Assembly: GCF_027922365.1 (NCBI RefSeq)
Contig: NZ_BSFN01000001.1
Coordinates: 757,671 to 821,670, forward strand
Origin: Pseudomonas turukhanskensis
GTDB lineage: Bacteria > Pseudomonadota > Gammaproteobacteria > Pseudomonadales > Pseudomonadaceae
Direction: 5' to 3'
DNA length: 64,000 bases
Shown: positions 7,567 to 17,262 of the stretch, one piece after another
How positions within the stretch are numbered: the stretch's first letter is position 1
Layout: every line of letters begins with the position of its first letter
Made by a program: the position numbers and the translations under genes
The notes under the pieces: generated by a model
Database searches by the model: none
Told to the model about the DNA's origin: nothing
The model's input: the letters and a program-made list of their open reading frames with translations, nothing else

Positions 7567-9879
7567 TTATTTCCGCAGTTGTTTGGCGTTGGCGAACAGC
7601 GAGGCCATGGCGTTATTGCTTGGCGCAGGCTGCGTGGTGGGTTGCGCTTGCGGGCGTGGCTTGCCGCCGCCTTTATTGCCGCCACCGCGTGGGCCGTCGA
7701 TTTTCTCGCCCGGCGTGTCGCCCATGCGCATGGACAGCGCGATGCGGTTACGCGGGATGTCCACTTCCATCACCTTGACCTTCACCACATCACCGGCCTT
7801 GACCGCTTCACGTGGGTCTTTGACGAATTTTTCCGACAGCGCCGAGATGTGCACCAGCCCGTCCTGGTGCACGCCGATATCGACGAATGCACCGAAGTTG
7901 GTGACGTTGGTCACCACGCCTTCGAGGACCATGCCCAGTTGCAGGTCTTGCAGGGTTTCCACACCGTCCTGGAACTCGGCGGTCTTGAACTCCGGGCGCG
8001 GGTCGCGACCGGGTTTTTCCAGCTCGGCGAGGATGTCGCTAACGGTCACCAGGCCGAAGGTTTCATCGGTGAACTTCTTCGGGTCCAGGCGCTTGAGGAA
8101 GCTGGCATCGCCAATCAGCGAGCGCAGATCGCGGCCGGTGTCGGCGGCAATACGTTGCACCAGCGGGTAGGTTTCCGGGTGCACGGCGGAGGCGTCCAAC
8201 GGGTTGTCGCCGTTCATCACGCGCAGAAAGCCGGCGGCTTGTTCGAAGGTTTTGTCGCCCAGACGCGGCACCTTTTTCAGGGCGTCGCGGGTTTTGAACG
8301 CACCGTGGGAGTCGCGGTGGTTAACGATGTTCTGCGCCAGGGTGGTGTTCAGGCCAGAGATACGCGCCAGCAACGGCACCGAGGCCGTGTTTACGTCCAC
8401 GCCCACGGCGTTTACGCAGTCTTCCACCACGGCATCCAGGCTGCGCGCCAGCTTCAACTGCGACACGTCGTGCTGGTACTGGCCGACACCGATGGATTTA
8501 GGGTCGATCTTCACCAGCTCGGCCAGCGGGTCTTGCAGGCGACGGGCGATGGACACGGCGCCACGGATCGACACGTCCAGGTCCGGGAATTCCTTGGCCG
8601 CCAGCTCCGAAGCCGAATACACCGAGGCGCCGGCTTCGCTGACCATGATTTTGGTCATCTTCAGCTCTGGCAGTTTTTTGATCAGCTCGGCGGCCAGCTT
8701 GTCGCTCTCGCGGCTGGCTGTGCCGTTGCCGATGGAAATCAGGTCCACGCGGTGCTTGATGCACAGCGCGCCGAGGATGGCCAGGGTCTGGTCCCACTGT
8801 TTTTGCGGCACGTGCGGGTACACGGTGGCGTATTCCAAGAGCTTGCCGGTGGCATCGACCACGGCGATCTTGCAGCCGGTACGCAGGCCCGGGTCCAGGC
8901 CCAGGGTGGCGCGCGGGCCGGCCGGGGCGGCCAGCAGCAGGTCGTGCAGGTTGTGGGCGAAAACATTGATCGCCTCGGTTTCGGCGCCGTCGCGCAGCTC
9001 GCCCAGAAGGTCGGTTTCCAGGTGCGTGTAGAGTTTGACCTTCCAAGTCCAGCGCACCACTTCGCCGAGCCATTTATCAGCCGGGCGGTTTTCGTTCTTC
9101 ACGCCGAAATGCTCGGCGATCATGCCTTCGCACGGGTGCAGGCTGCCGGGCGCTTCATCGCCGACTTTCAGCGCCGAGCTGAGAATGCCTTCGTTGCGGC
9201 CACGGAAAATCGCCAGGGCACGGTGCGAGGGCATGCTTTTGAGCGGCTCGTCGTGTTCGAAGTAATCGCGGAACTTGGCGCCTTCTTCTTCCTTGCCGGC
9301 TACCACGCGGGCGCTGAGGATGGCCTCGTGCTTAAGGAAACTGCGCAGTTTATCCAGCAGCTTGGCGTCTTCGGCAAAGCGCTCCATGAGGATGTACTTG
9401 GCGCCTTCGAGCACGGCCTTGACGTCGGCGAAGCCTTTTTCGGCATCGATAAAACGCGCCGCTTCGGTTTCGGGCGTCAGGCTCGGGTCGTTGAACAGGC
9501 CGTCGGCCAACTCGCCGATGCCGGCTTCCAGGGCGATCTGGCCCTTGGTGCGGCGCTTCTGCTTATAGGGCAGGTACAGGTCTTCGAGGCGGGTCTTGGT
9601 GTCGGCGAGGTTGATCTCGCGGGTCAGCTCGGGGGTGAGTTTGCCCTGTTCCTCGATGCTGGCGAGGATGCTGGCGCGGCGCTCGTCCAGCTCGCGCAGG
9701 TAGCGCAGGCGCTCTTCCAGATTACGCAGCTGGGTGTCATCCAGGCTGCCGGTGACTTCTTTACGGTAGCGGGCAATAAACGGAACGGTGGAACCTTCAT
9801 CCAGCAAGGCAACGGCAGCGGCGACTTGCTGCGGGCGAACGCCCAATTCCTGGGCAATACGGTTGTTGATGCTTTCCAT
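7567..9879 (-). CDS. tex: Tex family transcription accessory protein
   Basis: Tex is a nucleic-acid-binding cytoplasmic protein, the bacterial relative of Spt6, that contacts RNA polymerase and RNA. The 770-residue product shows the full domain order: Tex N-terminal helices ([28 protein letters not shown]), a YqgF/RNase H-like domain around [17 protein letters not shown], helix-hairpin-helix repeats ([16 protein letters not shown] and [21 protein letters not shown]), and a C-terminal S1 domain ([31 protein letters not shown]). The tail is Gly/Pro/Asn-rich. ATG at 9879 is preferred because [14 protein letters not shown] is the conserved N terminus; a GTG five codons upstream is also open. The downstream thioesterase gene is coupled. 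Confidence 0.95.
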   Translation of the reverse strand: MESINNRIAQELGVRPQQVAAAVALLDEGSTVPFIARYRKEVTGSLDDTQLRNLEERLRYLRELDERRASILASIEEQGKLTPELTREINLADTKTRLEDLYLPYKQKRRTKGQIALEAGIGELADGLFNDPSLTPETEAARFIDAEKGFADVKAVLEGAKYILMERFAEDAKLLDKLRSFLKHEAILSARVVAGKEEEGAKFRDYFEHDEPLKSMPSHRALAIFRGRNEGILSSALKVGDEAPGSLHPCEGMIAEHFGVKNENRPADKWLGEVVRWTWKVKLYTHLETDLLGELRDGAETEAINVFAHNLHDLLLAAPAGPRATLGLDPGLRTGCKIAVVDATGKLLEYATVYPHVPQKQWDQTLAILGALCIKHRVDLISIGNGTASRESDKLAAELIKKLPELKMTKIMVSEAGASVYSASELAAKEFPDLDVSIRGAVSIARRLQDPLAELVKIDPKSIGVGQYQHDVSQLKLARSLDAVVEDCVNAVGVDVNTASVPLLARISGLNTTLAQNIVNHRDSHGAFKTRDALKKVPRLGDKTFEQAAGFLRVMNGDNPLDASAVHPETYPLVQRIAADTGRDLRSLIGDASFLKRLDPKKFTDETFGLVTVSDILAELEKPGRDPRPEFKTAEFQDGVETLQDLQLGMVLEGVVTNVTNFGAFVDIGVHQDGLVHISALSEKFVKDPREAVKAGDVVKVKVMEVDIPRNRIALSMRMGDTPGEKIDGPRGGGNKGGGKPRPQAQPTTQPAPSNNAMASLFANAKQLRK

Positions 9880-9933
9880 TAATAAAAAACTCACTTAACT
9901 AGGATGAACTGACACAAAAAGTGGAAGGCCGGC

Positions 9934-9939
9934 ATTATA
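9934..9939 (-). promoter_or_regulatory. Probable -10 box upstream of tex
   Basis: A perfect TATAAT reads leftward 54 bases before the tex start codon, in the divergent region shared with ompR. No good TTGACA-like -35 is found at 16-18 bases, so the call rests on the -10 hexamer alone. Confidence 0.45.
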
Positions 9940-10041
9940 CGCAGGGCGTTTTAATGCGACCGGGAAAAATCTGCTAACGAATGCCGCACACGCCGTCTCT
10001 GGTGTCTGCGCCATAATGCGCGACGATTTAGAGGAGCACTT

Positions 10042-10773
10042 ATGAGCAATACGGCCCCGCTGGAAGGCGAAAAAATCCTGATCGTCGATGACGATCCCGG
10101 TCTGCGACGCCTGCTGGAACGTTTTCTGGAAGAGCAAGGCTACCGCGTTCGGGCGGTGGAAAACGTTGAGCAGATGGACCGCCTGCTGTCGCGCGAACTC
10201 TTTCAACTGCTGGTACTGGATTTGATGCTGCCGGGCGAAGACGGCCTGTCGGCGTGCAAACGTCTGCGTGAAGCCAACAACCAGATGCCCATCATCATGC
10301 TTACCGCCAAAGGCGATGAGAGCAGCCGTATTCAGGGCCTTGAGCAGGGCGCTGACGACTACCTGGCCAAGCCGTTCAATCCGCGCGAACTGCTGGCGCG
10401 GATCAAAGCCGTGCTGCGCCGCCAGACCGTTTCCGTGCCAGGTGCGCCGGGTAGCGAAGACGAAACCGTGAGCTTTGGCGACTACGAACTGTTCCTCGCC
10501 ACCCGCGAGCTCAAGCGTGGCGAAGAAGTGCATATGCTCACCACCGGCGAGTTCGCCGTGCTCAAGGCGCTGGTGCAACATGCCCGCGAGCCGCTGACCC
10601 GCGACAAGCTGATGAACCTGGCCCGTGGCCGCGAGTGGGACGCCCTGGAGCGCTCCATCGACGTGCAGATTTCCCGCCTGCGCCGGTTGATCGAGCCAGA
10701 CCCGTCCAAGCCGCGCTACATCCAGACGGTGTGGGGCGTGGGGTATGTGTTTGTGCCGGATGGCAATAAGTAA
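10042..10773 (+). CDS. ompR: Response regulator OmpR (AmgR-type)
   Basis: OmpR is the DNA-binding partner of EnvZ and controls envelope and osmotic or aminoglycoside stress genes (the pair is called AmgRS in P. aeruginosa). The 243-residue protein has a receiver domain (residues about 10-125) with the acidic pocket LIVDDDPG, phospho-acceptor Asp60 in LLVLDLMLPG and the conserved Lys in DDYLAKPF, then a winged-helix DNA-binding domain ending VWGVGYVFVPDGNK. A clear GAGGAG precedes the ATG. envZ follows on the same strand, but 118 bp away with a long hairpin between, which is unusual for a pair that is often tightly spaced. Confidence 0.95.
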   Translation: MSNTAPLEGEKILIVDDDPGLRRLLERFLEEQGYRVRAVENVEQMDRLLSRELFQLLVLDLMLPGEDGLSACKRLREANNQMPIIMLTAKGDESSRIQGLEQGADDYLAKPFNPRELLARIKAVLRRQTVSVPGAPGSEDETVSFGDYELFLATRELKRGEEVHMLTTGEFAVLKALVQHAREPLTRDKLMNLARGREWDALERSIDVQISRLRRLIEPDPSKPRYIQTVWGVGYVFVPDGNK

Positions 10774-10793
10774 CGCCTGAGTAACGCTGTACC

Positions 10794-10858
10794 TGTGGGA
10801 GAGGCTTTAGCCTCGATGCTTTTAAATCAACAGCATCGAGGCTAAAGCCTCTCCCACA
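10794..10858. repeat. REP pair (REPIN-like) inverted repeat between ompR and envZ
   Basis: Two 27-base arms, 10794-10820 and 10832-10858, are perfect inverted repeats around an 11-base A/T-rich loop. Each arm begins or ends with TGTGGGAG/CTCCCACA and contains a small internal hairpin GAGGC-TTTA-GCCTC, the layout of paired Pseudomonas REP sequences. The transcript between the two genes can fold into a very stable 27-bp stem. There is no T-run directly after it, so it is not a standard terminator. Confidence 0.85.
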
Positions 10859-10891
10859 AAAAGCCCTCTCCTCCAGAATCCTTACTCCCCC

Positions 10892-12205
10892 ATGAAAACC
10901 CCCGTCTGGTTCCCGCAAAGCTTCTTCGCCCGCACCCTCTGGCTGGTGCTGGTGGTGGTGCTGTTTTCCAAAGCGCTTACCTTGGTTTATTTGATGATGA
11001 ACGAGGACGTGCTGGTCGATCGCCAGTACAGCCACGGCGCCGCGTTGACCCTGCGGGCGTACTGGGCGACCGAGCAAGACAAGCGGCCGGTCATCGAAAA
11101 AGCCGCCGGCCTGCGCTGGACCTCCGACGCCGAAGAGCCGCCGGGCGAGCAGCACTGGCCCTACACCGGCATCTTCCAACGGCAGATGCGCATGGAGTTG
11201 GGCCCGGACACCGAAGTGCGCCTGCGCATCCATCAGCCGTCGGCGTTGTGGGTACGTGCCCCGGCCCTGGGTGACGGTTGGGTGGAAGTGCCGCTGTACC
11301 CGCACCCACTGCGCGGGCAGAAAATCTGGGGTGTGCTGGGCTGGTTCCTGGCCATCGGTGTGCTTTCCACCGCGGCCGCGTGGATTTTCGTACGCCAGCT
11401 CAACCAACCCTTGAAGCGCCTGGTATCAGCCACCCGCCAACTCGGCCAGGGCCGCAGCGTGCGCCTGCCGATCAGCGATACCCCGAGTGAAATGACCGAG
11501 GTGTATAGCGCCTTCAACCAGATGGCCGACGGCCTCGAACAGGCCGCCCGCGAGCGTGAGCTGATGCTGGCCGGGGTCTCGCACGACCTGCGCACCCCGC
11601 TTACCCGCCTGCGCCTGGGCCTGGAATTGCTCAACAGCGACACCGAACTGGTCGAGGATATGGTGCGCGATATCGAAGACATGGACGCCATCCTCGACCA
11701 GTTCCTGGCCTTTATCCGCGACGGTCGCGACGAGCGACTGGAAGAAGTGGACCTGGCCGATCTGGTGGCAGACGTCGTGGCGCCGTTCAATCACGATAGG
11801 GAAAACGTGCGCCTGTGCCTGGAGCCGGTACCGCCGTTTCCCTTGCGCCGGGTGTCGATGAAGCGCCTGCTCAACAACCTGATCGAAAACGCCCTGCACC
11901 ACGGCGGTAATGCGGTGGAAGTGGCTGCCTATGTGTCCGGCGACAGCAACGCGCCATACGTAGTGCTGAGCGTGCTCGACCGCGGTCACGGCATTAACCC
12001 AGCCGAGCTGGACGATATCTTCAACCCCTTTATTCGAGGCGACCGTGCCCGCGGTGGCAAGGGCACAGGGTTGGGGCTGGCCATTGTCAAACGCATTGCC
12101 GCGCAACACGGCGGCAGTGTGGAGCTGCGCAATCGCTCCGGTGGCGGTCTGGAAGCCCGAGTCTGTCTGCCGCTCGGCCTGCTGCTTCCCCGCGACGCTG
12201 TTTAA
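10892..12205 (+). CDS. envZ: Sensor histidine kinase EnvZ (AmgS-type)
   Basis: EnvZ is an inner-membrane kinase/phosphatase that sets the phosphorylation of OmpR. The 437-residue protein has a first membrane helix (about 15-36), a periplasmic loop of roughly 110 residues, a second helix (about 145-167), a HAMP linker, the phospho-acceptor His231 in GVSHDLRTPLTRLR, an N-box NNLIENALHHGG, and the G-boxes DRGHGINP and GGKGTGLGLAIV. All catalytic motifs are intact. No purine-rich ribosome-binding site is visible before ATG 10892 (the upstream bases are CTTACTCCCCC), and the REP-pair hairpin lies just upstream, so EnvZ may be made in smaller amounts than OmpR. Confidence 0.94.
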   Translation: MKTPVWFPQSFFARTLWLVLVVVLFSKALTLVYLMMNEDVLVDRQYSHGAALTLRAYWATEQDKRPVIEKAAGLRWTSDAEEPPGEQHWPYTGIFQRQMRMELGPDTEVRLRIHQPSALWVRAPALGDGWVEVPLYPHPLRGQKIWGVLGWFLAIGVLSTAAAWIFVRQLNQPLKRLVSATRQLGQGRSVRLPISDTPSEMTEVYSAFNQMADGLEQAARERELMLAGVSHDLRTPLTRLRLGLELLNSDTELVEDMVRDIEDMDAILDQFLAFIRDGRDERLEEVDLADLVADVVAPFNHDRENVRLCLEPVPPFPLRRVSMKRLLNNLIENALHHGGNAVEVAAYVSGDSNAPYVVLSVLDRGHGINPAELDDIFNPFIRGDRARGGKGTGLGLAIVKRIAAQHGGSVELRNRSGGGLEARVCLPLGLLLPRDAV

Positions 12206-12310
12206 GCCGTCTGGCATCACCCAGCATCCTTCCTCAAGTAGTGGCGAAACAGCAGCACAGACGACGTGACGCTGTTCTATGCTATGGCAGCGTCTTGGCC
12301 CGAGGTACGC

Positions 12311-15300
12311 ATGCCTGCTGTCTTCAATACCCTCCCGAAGTGGACGTGGTGGCTCCCGCTGCCGCTGTTGCATCTCGCTACCTGGTGTTCGCTGCCTACG
12401 CAATTCACGGCTGGCTTGGCGCTGTGGTACCTGCCATTTGCCTTGGGCTTGGTGTTCACCATGTGGTGGGGGCCACGGGTGCTGCTGGCGATCGTTCTCA
12501 ATGCCACCATCAGCGCGCCGCTTTGGGGGCTGGATTGGCACTGGGCGCCGCTGTTTGCCATACCCCAGGCCACTGCCACGCTGGTGGGTTGGCTGCTGCT
12601 GCGCCGACGACTGTTTGATGCCGGCCTGCCCAACCTCAGTAACCTGATTCGCTACCTGCTGCTCGGCCTGTTGGTGCCGGTGTCAGTGCAGGCCTTGCTG
12701 ATGCAGGCGGCGCTGTTTGTCTCGGGTCAGGCGCCCAACGGCGATTGGGCGCTGGCCAGTCTGAACATGTGGCTGGCCGACAGCTTCAGCGCCCTGGTAG
12801 TCGCCACGCCGCTGTTCAGTTACCTCACTTACACCTTGCGCGCGCGAGGTTGGGCGCCGCCGCCCGGGGCCAGCCGGGATGACGAACTGGCCCAGCCGCG
12901 CCGGCGTCTGCCGCCGTGGTGGCTGTTGCTGGGGCTGTTGGTGGGCCTGCCATTCTTGCTGGATATTTTGCCGGTGCCGTTGATCCTGCCGCTGCTCGGC
13001 ACGGTGATGTTGCTATTAGCCATGCGCTGGGGTTACCCCGGCGCGCTGAGCGGTGCCGTACTCAGCGGCCTGATGATGCGTGCCCTGCCCCTGGTGCAGA
13101 GCCGCGAAAGCGCCGCCACGCTATTGGGCGCGCCGCTCACCGAGCTGCACCTGTCGGTGCTATTGATGATGGTTGCGGCCCTGCTGATCGGCCGCAGCCT
13201 CAGCGACTTGCGTCTGGCGCTGCGCCGCAGCGCGCAGATGCAGCAGCAACTGGCCCTGGCCAACCTCGCCCTGGAAGCCAGCCCCCTGGGCATCACCATC
13301 GCCGACGCCCGCCAGCCCGACCTGCCGTTGATCTACAGCAACCCCATGTTCGAACGCATCACCGGTTACAGCCGCGCCGAAGTGCTCGGGCGCAACTGCC
13401 GTTTTCTACAAGGCGACGACCGCCGCCAAAGCGAGCTGCACGTACTGCGCTCGGCCTTGCATCGCGGAGAGGCGGCCCAGGTGGTGGTGCGCAACTACCG
13501 CAAGAACGGCACGCCATTCTGGAACGAAATCACCCTGTCGCCGTTGCGCGATGACCAGGGCATCAGCCATTACATCGCCCTGCAAAACGACGTCACCTCC
13601 CGCGAACGCCTGGCCGCCGAAATCGCCACGCGCCGCGAAGAACTGCTGCGCCAGACCCACCTGCTGTCGCAAACCGAAGCTATCGCCGATATTGGCGGCT
13701 GGGTGCTGGACGTGCCGGGCCTGGACATGTTCTGGAGCGAGGGCTGCTTCCGCCTCTATGAGCTGGACCCCAGCGGCGCCACCCCCGACTTTAACCAGGC
13801 CCTCAGCTACCTGGACAAGGAAGGCCAGGCCACCGCCCAGCGCACTCTTGCCGAAACCATGAGCGATGGCCGCCCATTCGACGTGGAAGTACGCCTGATC
13901 ACCGCGCGGGGCAATTCCCGATTTCTTCGGGTGATGGGCCTCAGCGAGATGGATGACGGCAAAGTCATCCGCATCTACGGCGCCATTCAGGACATCTCCG
14001 CGCGCAAACTCACCGAACAGCAACTGCGCGAGCGCGATGAATGGCTAAGGCTGTTTTTCGAAGCGCCGCTGATCGGCATGGCCATGATCAGCCCGCAGGG
14101 CATGTGGCTGGAGGTCAACGCCAAGCTCTGCCAGGTGCTGGGCCGGGGCCGCGAAAGCCTGCGCGCTGGCGGCTGGGCGCAGATCACCCATGCCGAAGAC
14201 CTGCCTGTCGAGCAGGCCTTGTTCGAAAGCGTGGCCCTGGGCGAGCGCGACGACTACGAACTGGACAAACGTTTTCTGCGTGAAGACGGCAGCGTCATCT
14301 ACACCCGTCTGAGCCTGCGCGCCGTGCGCGATGCGCAGGGGCGGCTGGAAGCCTGTCTGGCGTTGATCGAAGACATCACCGCGCGCTACGAGGCCGAAGC
14401 CCGCTACCGCACCCTGGTGGAACACGCCCCGGAAGCCATCCTGCTATTTACCGAAGATGGTGGCCTGGTGGACGTCAACGAGAACGCCGAGCGTCTGTTC
14501 AAGCTTAGCCGTGACGAGCTGATCGGCCGCCGCCCGGTGGATCTCAGCCCAACCCGTCAGGCCGATGGGCGTCTCTCCGCGCAAGCCGGCATGGGCTACA
14601 CCACCGCCGCCTTGGAAGGCGCCGCGCCAGTGTTTGAATGGCTGCACCGCGACAGCGCCGGCCGCCAGTTGCCGTGCGAGGTGCGGCTGGTGCGCATGCC
14701 TGGCGAGCAGAAGTTGATCCGCGCCAGCGTCACCGATATCTCCGAGCGCCAGCGCTACCAGCGGGAAATCGAACGCCTGGCCTACAGCGACGAACTTACC
14801 GGCCTACCCAACCGCCGCCTGTTGCTCGACCGTCTGCAACACGCCATGACCCGCGAAGTGCGCGACAGCTCCTTCGGCGCGCTGCTGTTTATCGACCTGG
14901 ACCACTTTAAAACCGTTAACGACAGCCTTGGCCACCCCGTGGGCGATGCCTTGCTGCGCGAAGTGACGACGCGCCTGGCCGGCTGCCTGCGTGCCGAGGA
15001 CACCCTCGCCCGGTTAGGCGGCGACGAATTCGTGGTGCTGCTGGAAAGCATCGGCGACAACGCCGAGGTAGCCGGCGAACACGCCGCCGATGTGGGCGAA
15101 AAGCTGCTGCAAAGCCTGCTGGGCAGCTACCAGATCGACGGCCATGAGCTGTCCATCAGCGCCAGTATCGGCATCGCCCTGCACCCGGTGGGCGACCAGG
15201 GTGCTGCCGATGTGCTCAAGCAAGCCGACACCGCCATGTACCGCGCCAAGCGCGGCGGGCGCAATGCGCTGCACTTCTTCGCCCCGGCTATGCAGGCCGC

Positions 15301-16081
15301 CATCGACCAGCGTCTGCAACTGCAAGGCGAATTGCGCCAGGCACTGGTGCGCAACCAGCTGCACTTGGCCTTCCAGCCGCAACTGGATTTGCTCACCGGC
15401 GAGATTGTCGGCGCCGAAGTGCTGCTGCGCTGGACCCACCCGGAGCGCGGTGAAATTCCGCCCACTCAATTTATTCCCCTGGCCGAAGAAACCGGGCTGA
15501 TCCTCGATATCGGCGCCTGGGTGCTCGACGAAGCCTGCGCCACCCTGGCGCGCTGGCACCGCCGTTGGCCGGCGCTTGTACTGGCGGTCAACCTCAGCCC
15601 TCACGAGCTGCGCCAGTTTGATGTGGTGCAACGCGTGGCCGATTGCCTGCGCCGCCATAACCTGCCGGCCCGCGTGCTGGAGTTGGAAATCACCGAGGGC
15701 GTGCTGCTCGAAGATGTCGACCAGTGCATCGCCGCCATGCAGGCACTCAAGGACCTCGGCGTGCGTTTTGCCATCGATGACTTCGGCACCGGTTATTCCT
15801 CGCTCACCTACCTCAAGCGCCTACCGCTGGACCGTCTGAAAGTCGACCGCAGTTTTGTCGCCGATCTGCCCGACGATGCCAGCGGCAAAATGCTGGTGGA
15901 AACCATCCTGATGATTGCCCATAACCTGGGCCTGGAATGCGTGGCCGAAGGCATCGAGAATCTTGCCCAATACGACACCTTGCGCGGCCTCGATTGTGCC
16001 CTTGGTCAAGGCTTCTACTTCAGCCCACCGCTGGACGAAGCCGCGTTTCTCGCCTGGCTGGAACAGCCACCGTCCGCGTAG
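12311..16081 (+). CDS. MASE1-LOV-PAS-PAS-PAS-GGDEF-EAL cyclic-di-GMP enzyme, probable blue-light sensor
   Basis: The 1256-residue protein starts with eight to nine hydrophobic helices (about residues 12-300, MASE1-like). Next is a LOV domain with the signature GRNCRFLQG; the flavin-bonding Cys codon is at 13397-13399, and Asn residues at +32 and +42 and a Gln at +62 from it match the flavin-contact residues of phototropin-type LOV domains. Three more PAS domains follow, each closing with a D-I-[ST]-type end. The GGDEF domain has RLGGDEF and an upstream RxxD inhibitory site (RAED). The EAL domain keeps EVLLR, IDDFGTGYSSL, KVDRSF and VAEGIE, so both synthesis and breakdown of c-di-GMP are possible. 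ATG 12311 has GAGG six bases upstream and is preferred over ATG 12266. Confidence 0.9.
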   Translation: MPAVFNTLPKWTWWLPLPLLHLATWCSLPTQFTAGLALWYLPFALGLVFTMWWGPRVLLAIVLNATISAPLWGLDWHWAPLFAIPQATATLVGWLLLRRRLFDAGLPNLSNLIRYLLLGLLVPVSVQALLMQAALFVSGQAPNGDWALASLNMWLADSFSALVVATPLFSYLTYTLRARGWAPPPGASRDDELAQPRRRLPPWWLLLGLLVGLPFLLDILPVPLILPLLGTVMLLLAMRWGYPGALSGAVLSGLMMRALPLVQSRESAATLLGAPLTELHLSVLLMMVAALLIGRSLSDLRLALRRSAQMQQQLALANLALEASPLGITIADARQPDLPLIYSNPMFERITGYSRAEVLGRNCRFLQGDDRRQSELHVLRSALHRGEAAQVVVRNYRKNGTPFWNEITLSPLRDDQGISHYIALQNDVTSRERLAAEIATRREELLRQTHLLSQTEAIADIGGWVLDVPGLDMFWSEGCFRLYELDPSGATPDFNQALSYLDKEGQATAQRTLAETMSDGRPFDVEVRLITARGNSRFLRVMGLSEMDDGKVIRIYGAIQDISARKLTEQQLRERDEWLRLFFEAPLIGMAMISPQGMWLEVNAKLCQVLGRGRESLRAGGWAQITHAEDLPVEQALFESVALGERDDYELDKRFLREDGSVIYTRLSLRAVRDAQGRLEACLALIEDITARYEAEARYRTLVEHAPEAILLFTEDGGLVDVNENAERLFKLSRDELIGRRPVDLSPTRQADGRLSAQAGMGYTTAALEGAAPVFEWLHRDSAGRQLPCEVRLVRMPGEQKLIRASVTDISERQRYQREIERLAYSDELTGLPNRRLLLDRLQHAMTREVRDSSFGALLFIDLDHFKTVNDSLGHPVGDALLREVTTRLAGCLRAEDTLARLGGDEFVVLLESIGDNAEVAGEHAADVGEKLLQSLLGSYQIDGHELSISASIGIALHPVGDQGAADVLKQADTAMYRAKRGGRNALHFFAPAMQAAIDQRLQLQGELRQALVRNQLHLAFQPQLDLLTGEIVGAEVLLRWTHPERGEIPPTQFIPLAEETGLILDIGAWVLDEACATLARWHRRWPALVLAVNLSPHELRQFDVVQRVADCLRRHNLPARVLELEITEGVLLEDVDQCIAAMQALKDLGVRFAIDDFGTGYSSLTYLKRLPLDRLKVDRSFVADLPDDASGKMLVETILMIAHNLGLECVAEGIENLAQYDTLRGLDCALGQGFYFSPPLDEAAFLAWLEQPPSA

Positions 16082-16106
16082 GTCTGTAGCACCTCGCATT
16101 TGCCCT

Positions 16107-16137
16107 GCGGTGGCGGCATTCACCGCGCTGCTTTTTT
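16107..16137 (+). terminator. Possible rho-independent terminator
   Basis: A 6-bp stem GCGGTG/CACCGC with an 8-base loop is followed, after five bases, by six T residues. It lies 26 bases after the stop of the LOV-GGDEF-EAL gene. The stem is short, so this is a moderate call. Confidence 0.5.
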
Positions 16138-16176
16138 GTATGCTGAGAGCCGCCCTTTACCCGCTAAGAGTGCCCC

Positions 16177-17262
16177 ATGGTTTTCGACCGCTTACGCGCG
16201 CTTTACCAGACCCACCGTGCCAAGACAGAAGTGGCCGGCTGGCTGCGACAGCTTGGCAGCGCCGATCCCAGGGTGCGCGAACGTGCTGTGCGCGAGCTGG
16301 GAGAGCTGCGTGATGAGCGTCTGCGCGAGCCGCTGCTCAATGCCTGTGATGATCCCGACGCCGACGTGCGGGGCTGGGCGCTGACCTACCTAAGCGAAAT
16401 CACCGACGACCAGTTGCCGCGTTTTTTGGCGGCGGCCAGCGACCCCGCCGCCTTTGTTCGCCAGCAAGCCTGCAATGCGCTGCGCTACTCCAGCCCCGAA
16501 GCCATTGCGGTGCTGCTCAAGGCGCTACGCGATGAAGCCGCCCCCGTGCGTTTGGAAGCCGTGCTTGCTCTCGGTTCGCTGGACGCTACCGAAGCCATCG
16601 AGGCGATCGGCCAATTGCAGCAATCAGACCCCGACGAAGACGTACGCGACTACGCCACCAGCACCCTCGAAGGCTTCGCCGAACGCCGGACCTCTCGCGC
16701 CTACGACTGGACGCCGACGCCCATAGAGCCGCCCAATATTCCCGCCCTGCTTGCCGCACTCGGGAGCCCCGATACCGCAGTGCGGGTGCAGGCCTGCATC
16801 GGGCTGCAAGCGGTAGCCGTGGCCGAAGCGGTCGAAGAGTTGAATGCCTGCCTGCAAGACCCTGACGAAGAGCTGCGCGCCCACGCTGCCTTGGCGCTCG
16901 CCGCCAGCGCGGACCCGCGCGGCTACGAACCGCTTCGCGAGCGGTTAAACAACGAGCCGGCTGCCTACGTGCGGCGGCGTCTGGTCTGGGCGCTAAGCTT
17001 CTACCCGGCCGAGCAATGCATCCCCTTGCTTACCCAATGTCTGGCCGACCGCGAAGAAGCCGTACGGCAAACCGCTGTGCTCGCCCTGGCACAGCTTTGC
17101 GAACTGCACGAATTGGAAATGCTGTTGCAGCATCTGCCCAAGCGGGTTCCGGCTGATGTGATTCAGGCGTTGGCCGAGGCGGTTGAAGAGTGGGACGAAG
17201 ACGAGAAGATGCCTGCGGCTTCACAGCGTTCGATTCGCTTGGGCACCGTGCAGTACGAATAA
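16177..17262 (+). CDS. HEAT-repeat protein of unknown function
   Basis: The 361-residue product is almost wholly built of about 30-residue helical HEAT/PBS-lyase-type repeats: DPRVRERAVRELGEL, DPDADVRGWALTYLSEI, DPAAFVRQQACNALRY, EAAPVRLEAVLALGSL, DEDVRDYATSTLEGF, DTAVRVQACIGLQAV, DEELRAHAALALAAS, AAYVRRRLVWALSFY and EEAVRQTAVLALAQL. Each keeps the Val-Arg dipeptide typical of the inner helix. There is no signal peptide or membrane helix. Such repeats form protein-binding solenoids; some relatives assist phycobilin or metal-cofactor enzymes, but no catalytic motif is visible. It follows the LOV-type regulator by 95 bp and precedes a decayed gene. Function cannot be assigned. Confidence 0.85.
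   Translation: MVFDRLRALYQTHRAKTEVAGWLRQLGSADPRVRERAVRELGELRDERLREPLLNACDDPDADVRGWALTYLSEITDDQLPRFLAAASDPAAFVRQQACNALRYSSPEAIAVLLKALRDEAAPVRLEAVLALGSLDATEAIEAIGQLQQSDPDEDVRDYATSTLEGFAERRTSRAYDWTPTPIEPPNIPALLAALGSPDTAVRVQACIGLQAVAVAEAVEELNACLQDPDEELRAHAALALAASADPRGYEPLRERLNNEPAAYVRRRLVWALSFYPAEQCIPLLTQCLADREEAVRQTAVLALAQLCELHELEMLLQHLPKRVPADVIQALAEAVEEWDEDEKMPAASQRSIRLGTVQYE

Noticed and set aside
7177-9882. Very long open frame (about 900 codons) on the plus strand opposite tex
   Set aside because: It mirrors tex codon for codon, has no ribosome-binding site, and its protein is low-complexity Val/Gly/Gln/His, as expected from antisense of a high-G+C gene.
10794-10858. Rho-independent terminator ending the ompR transcript
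   Set aside because: The stem is strong but no T-run follows it, and both arms have the internal structure of REP units.
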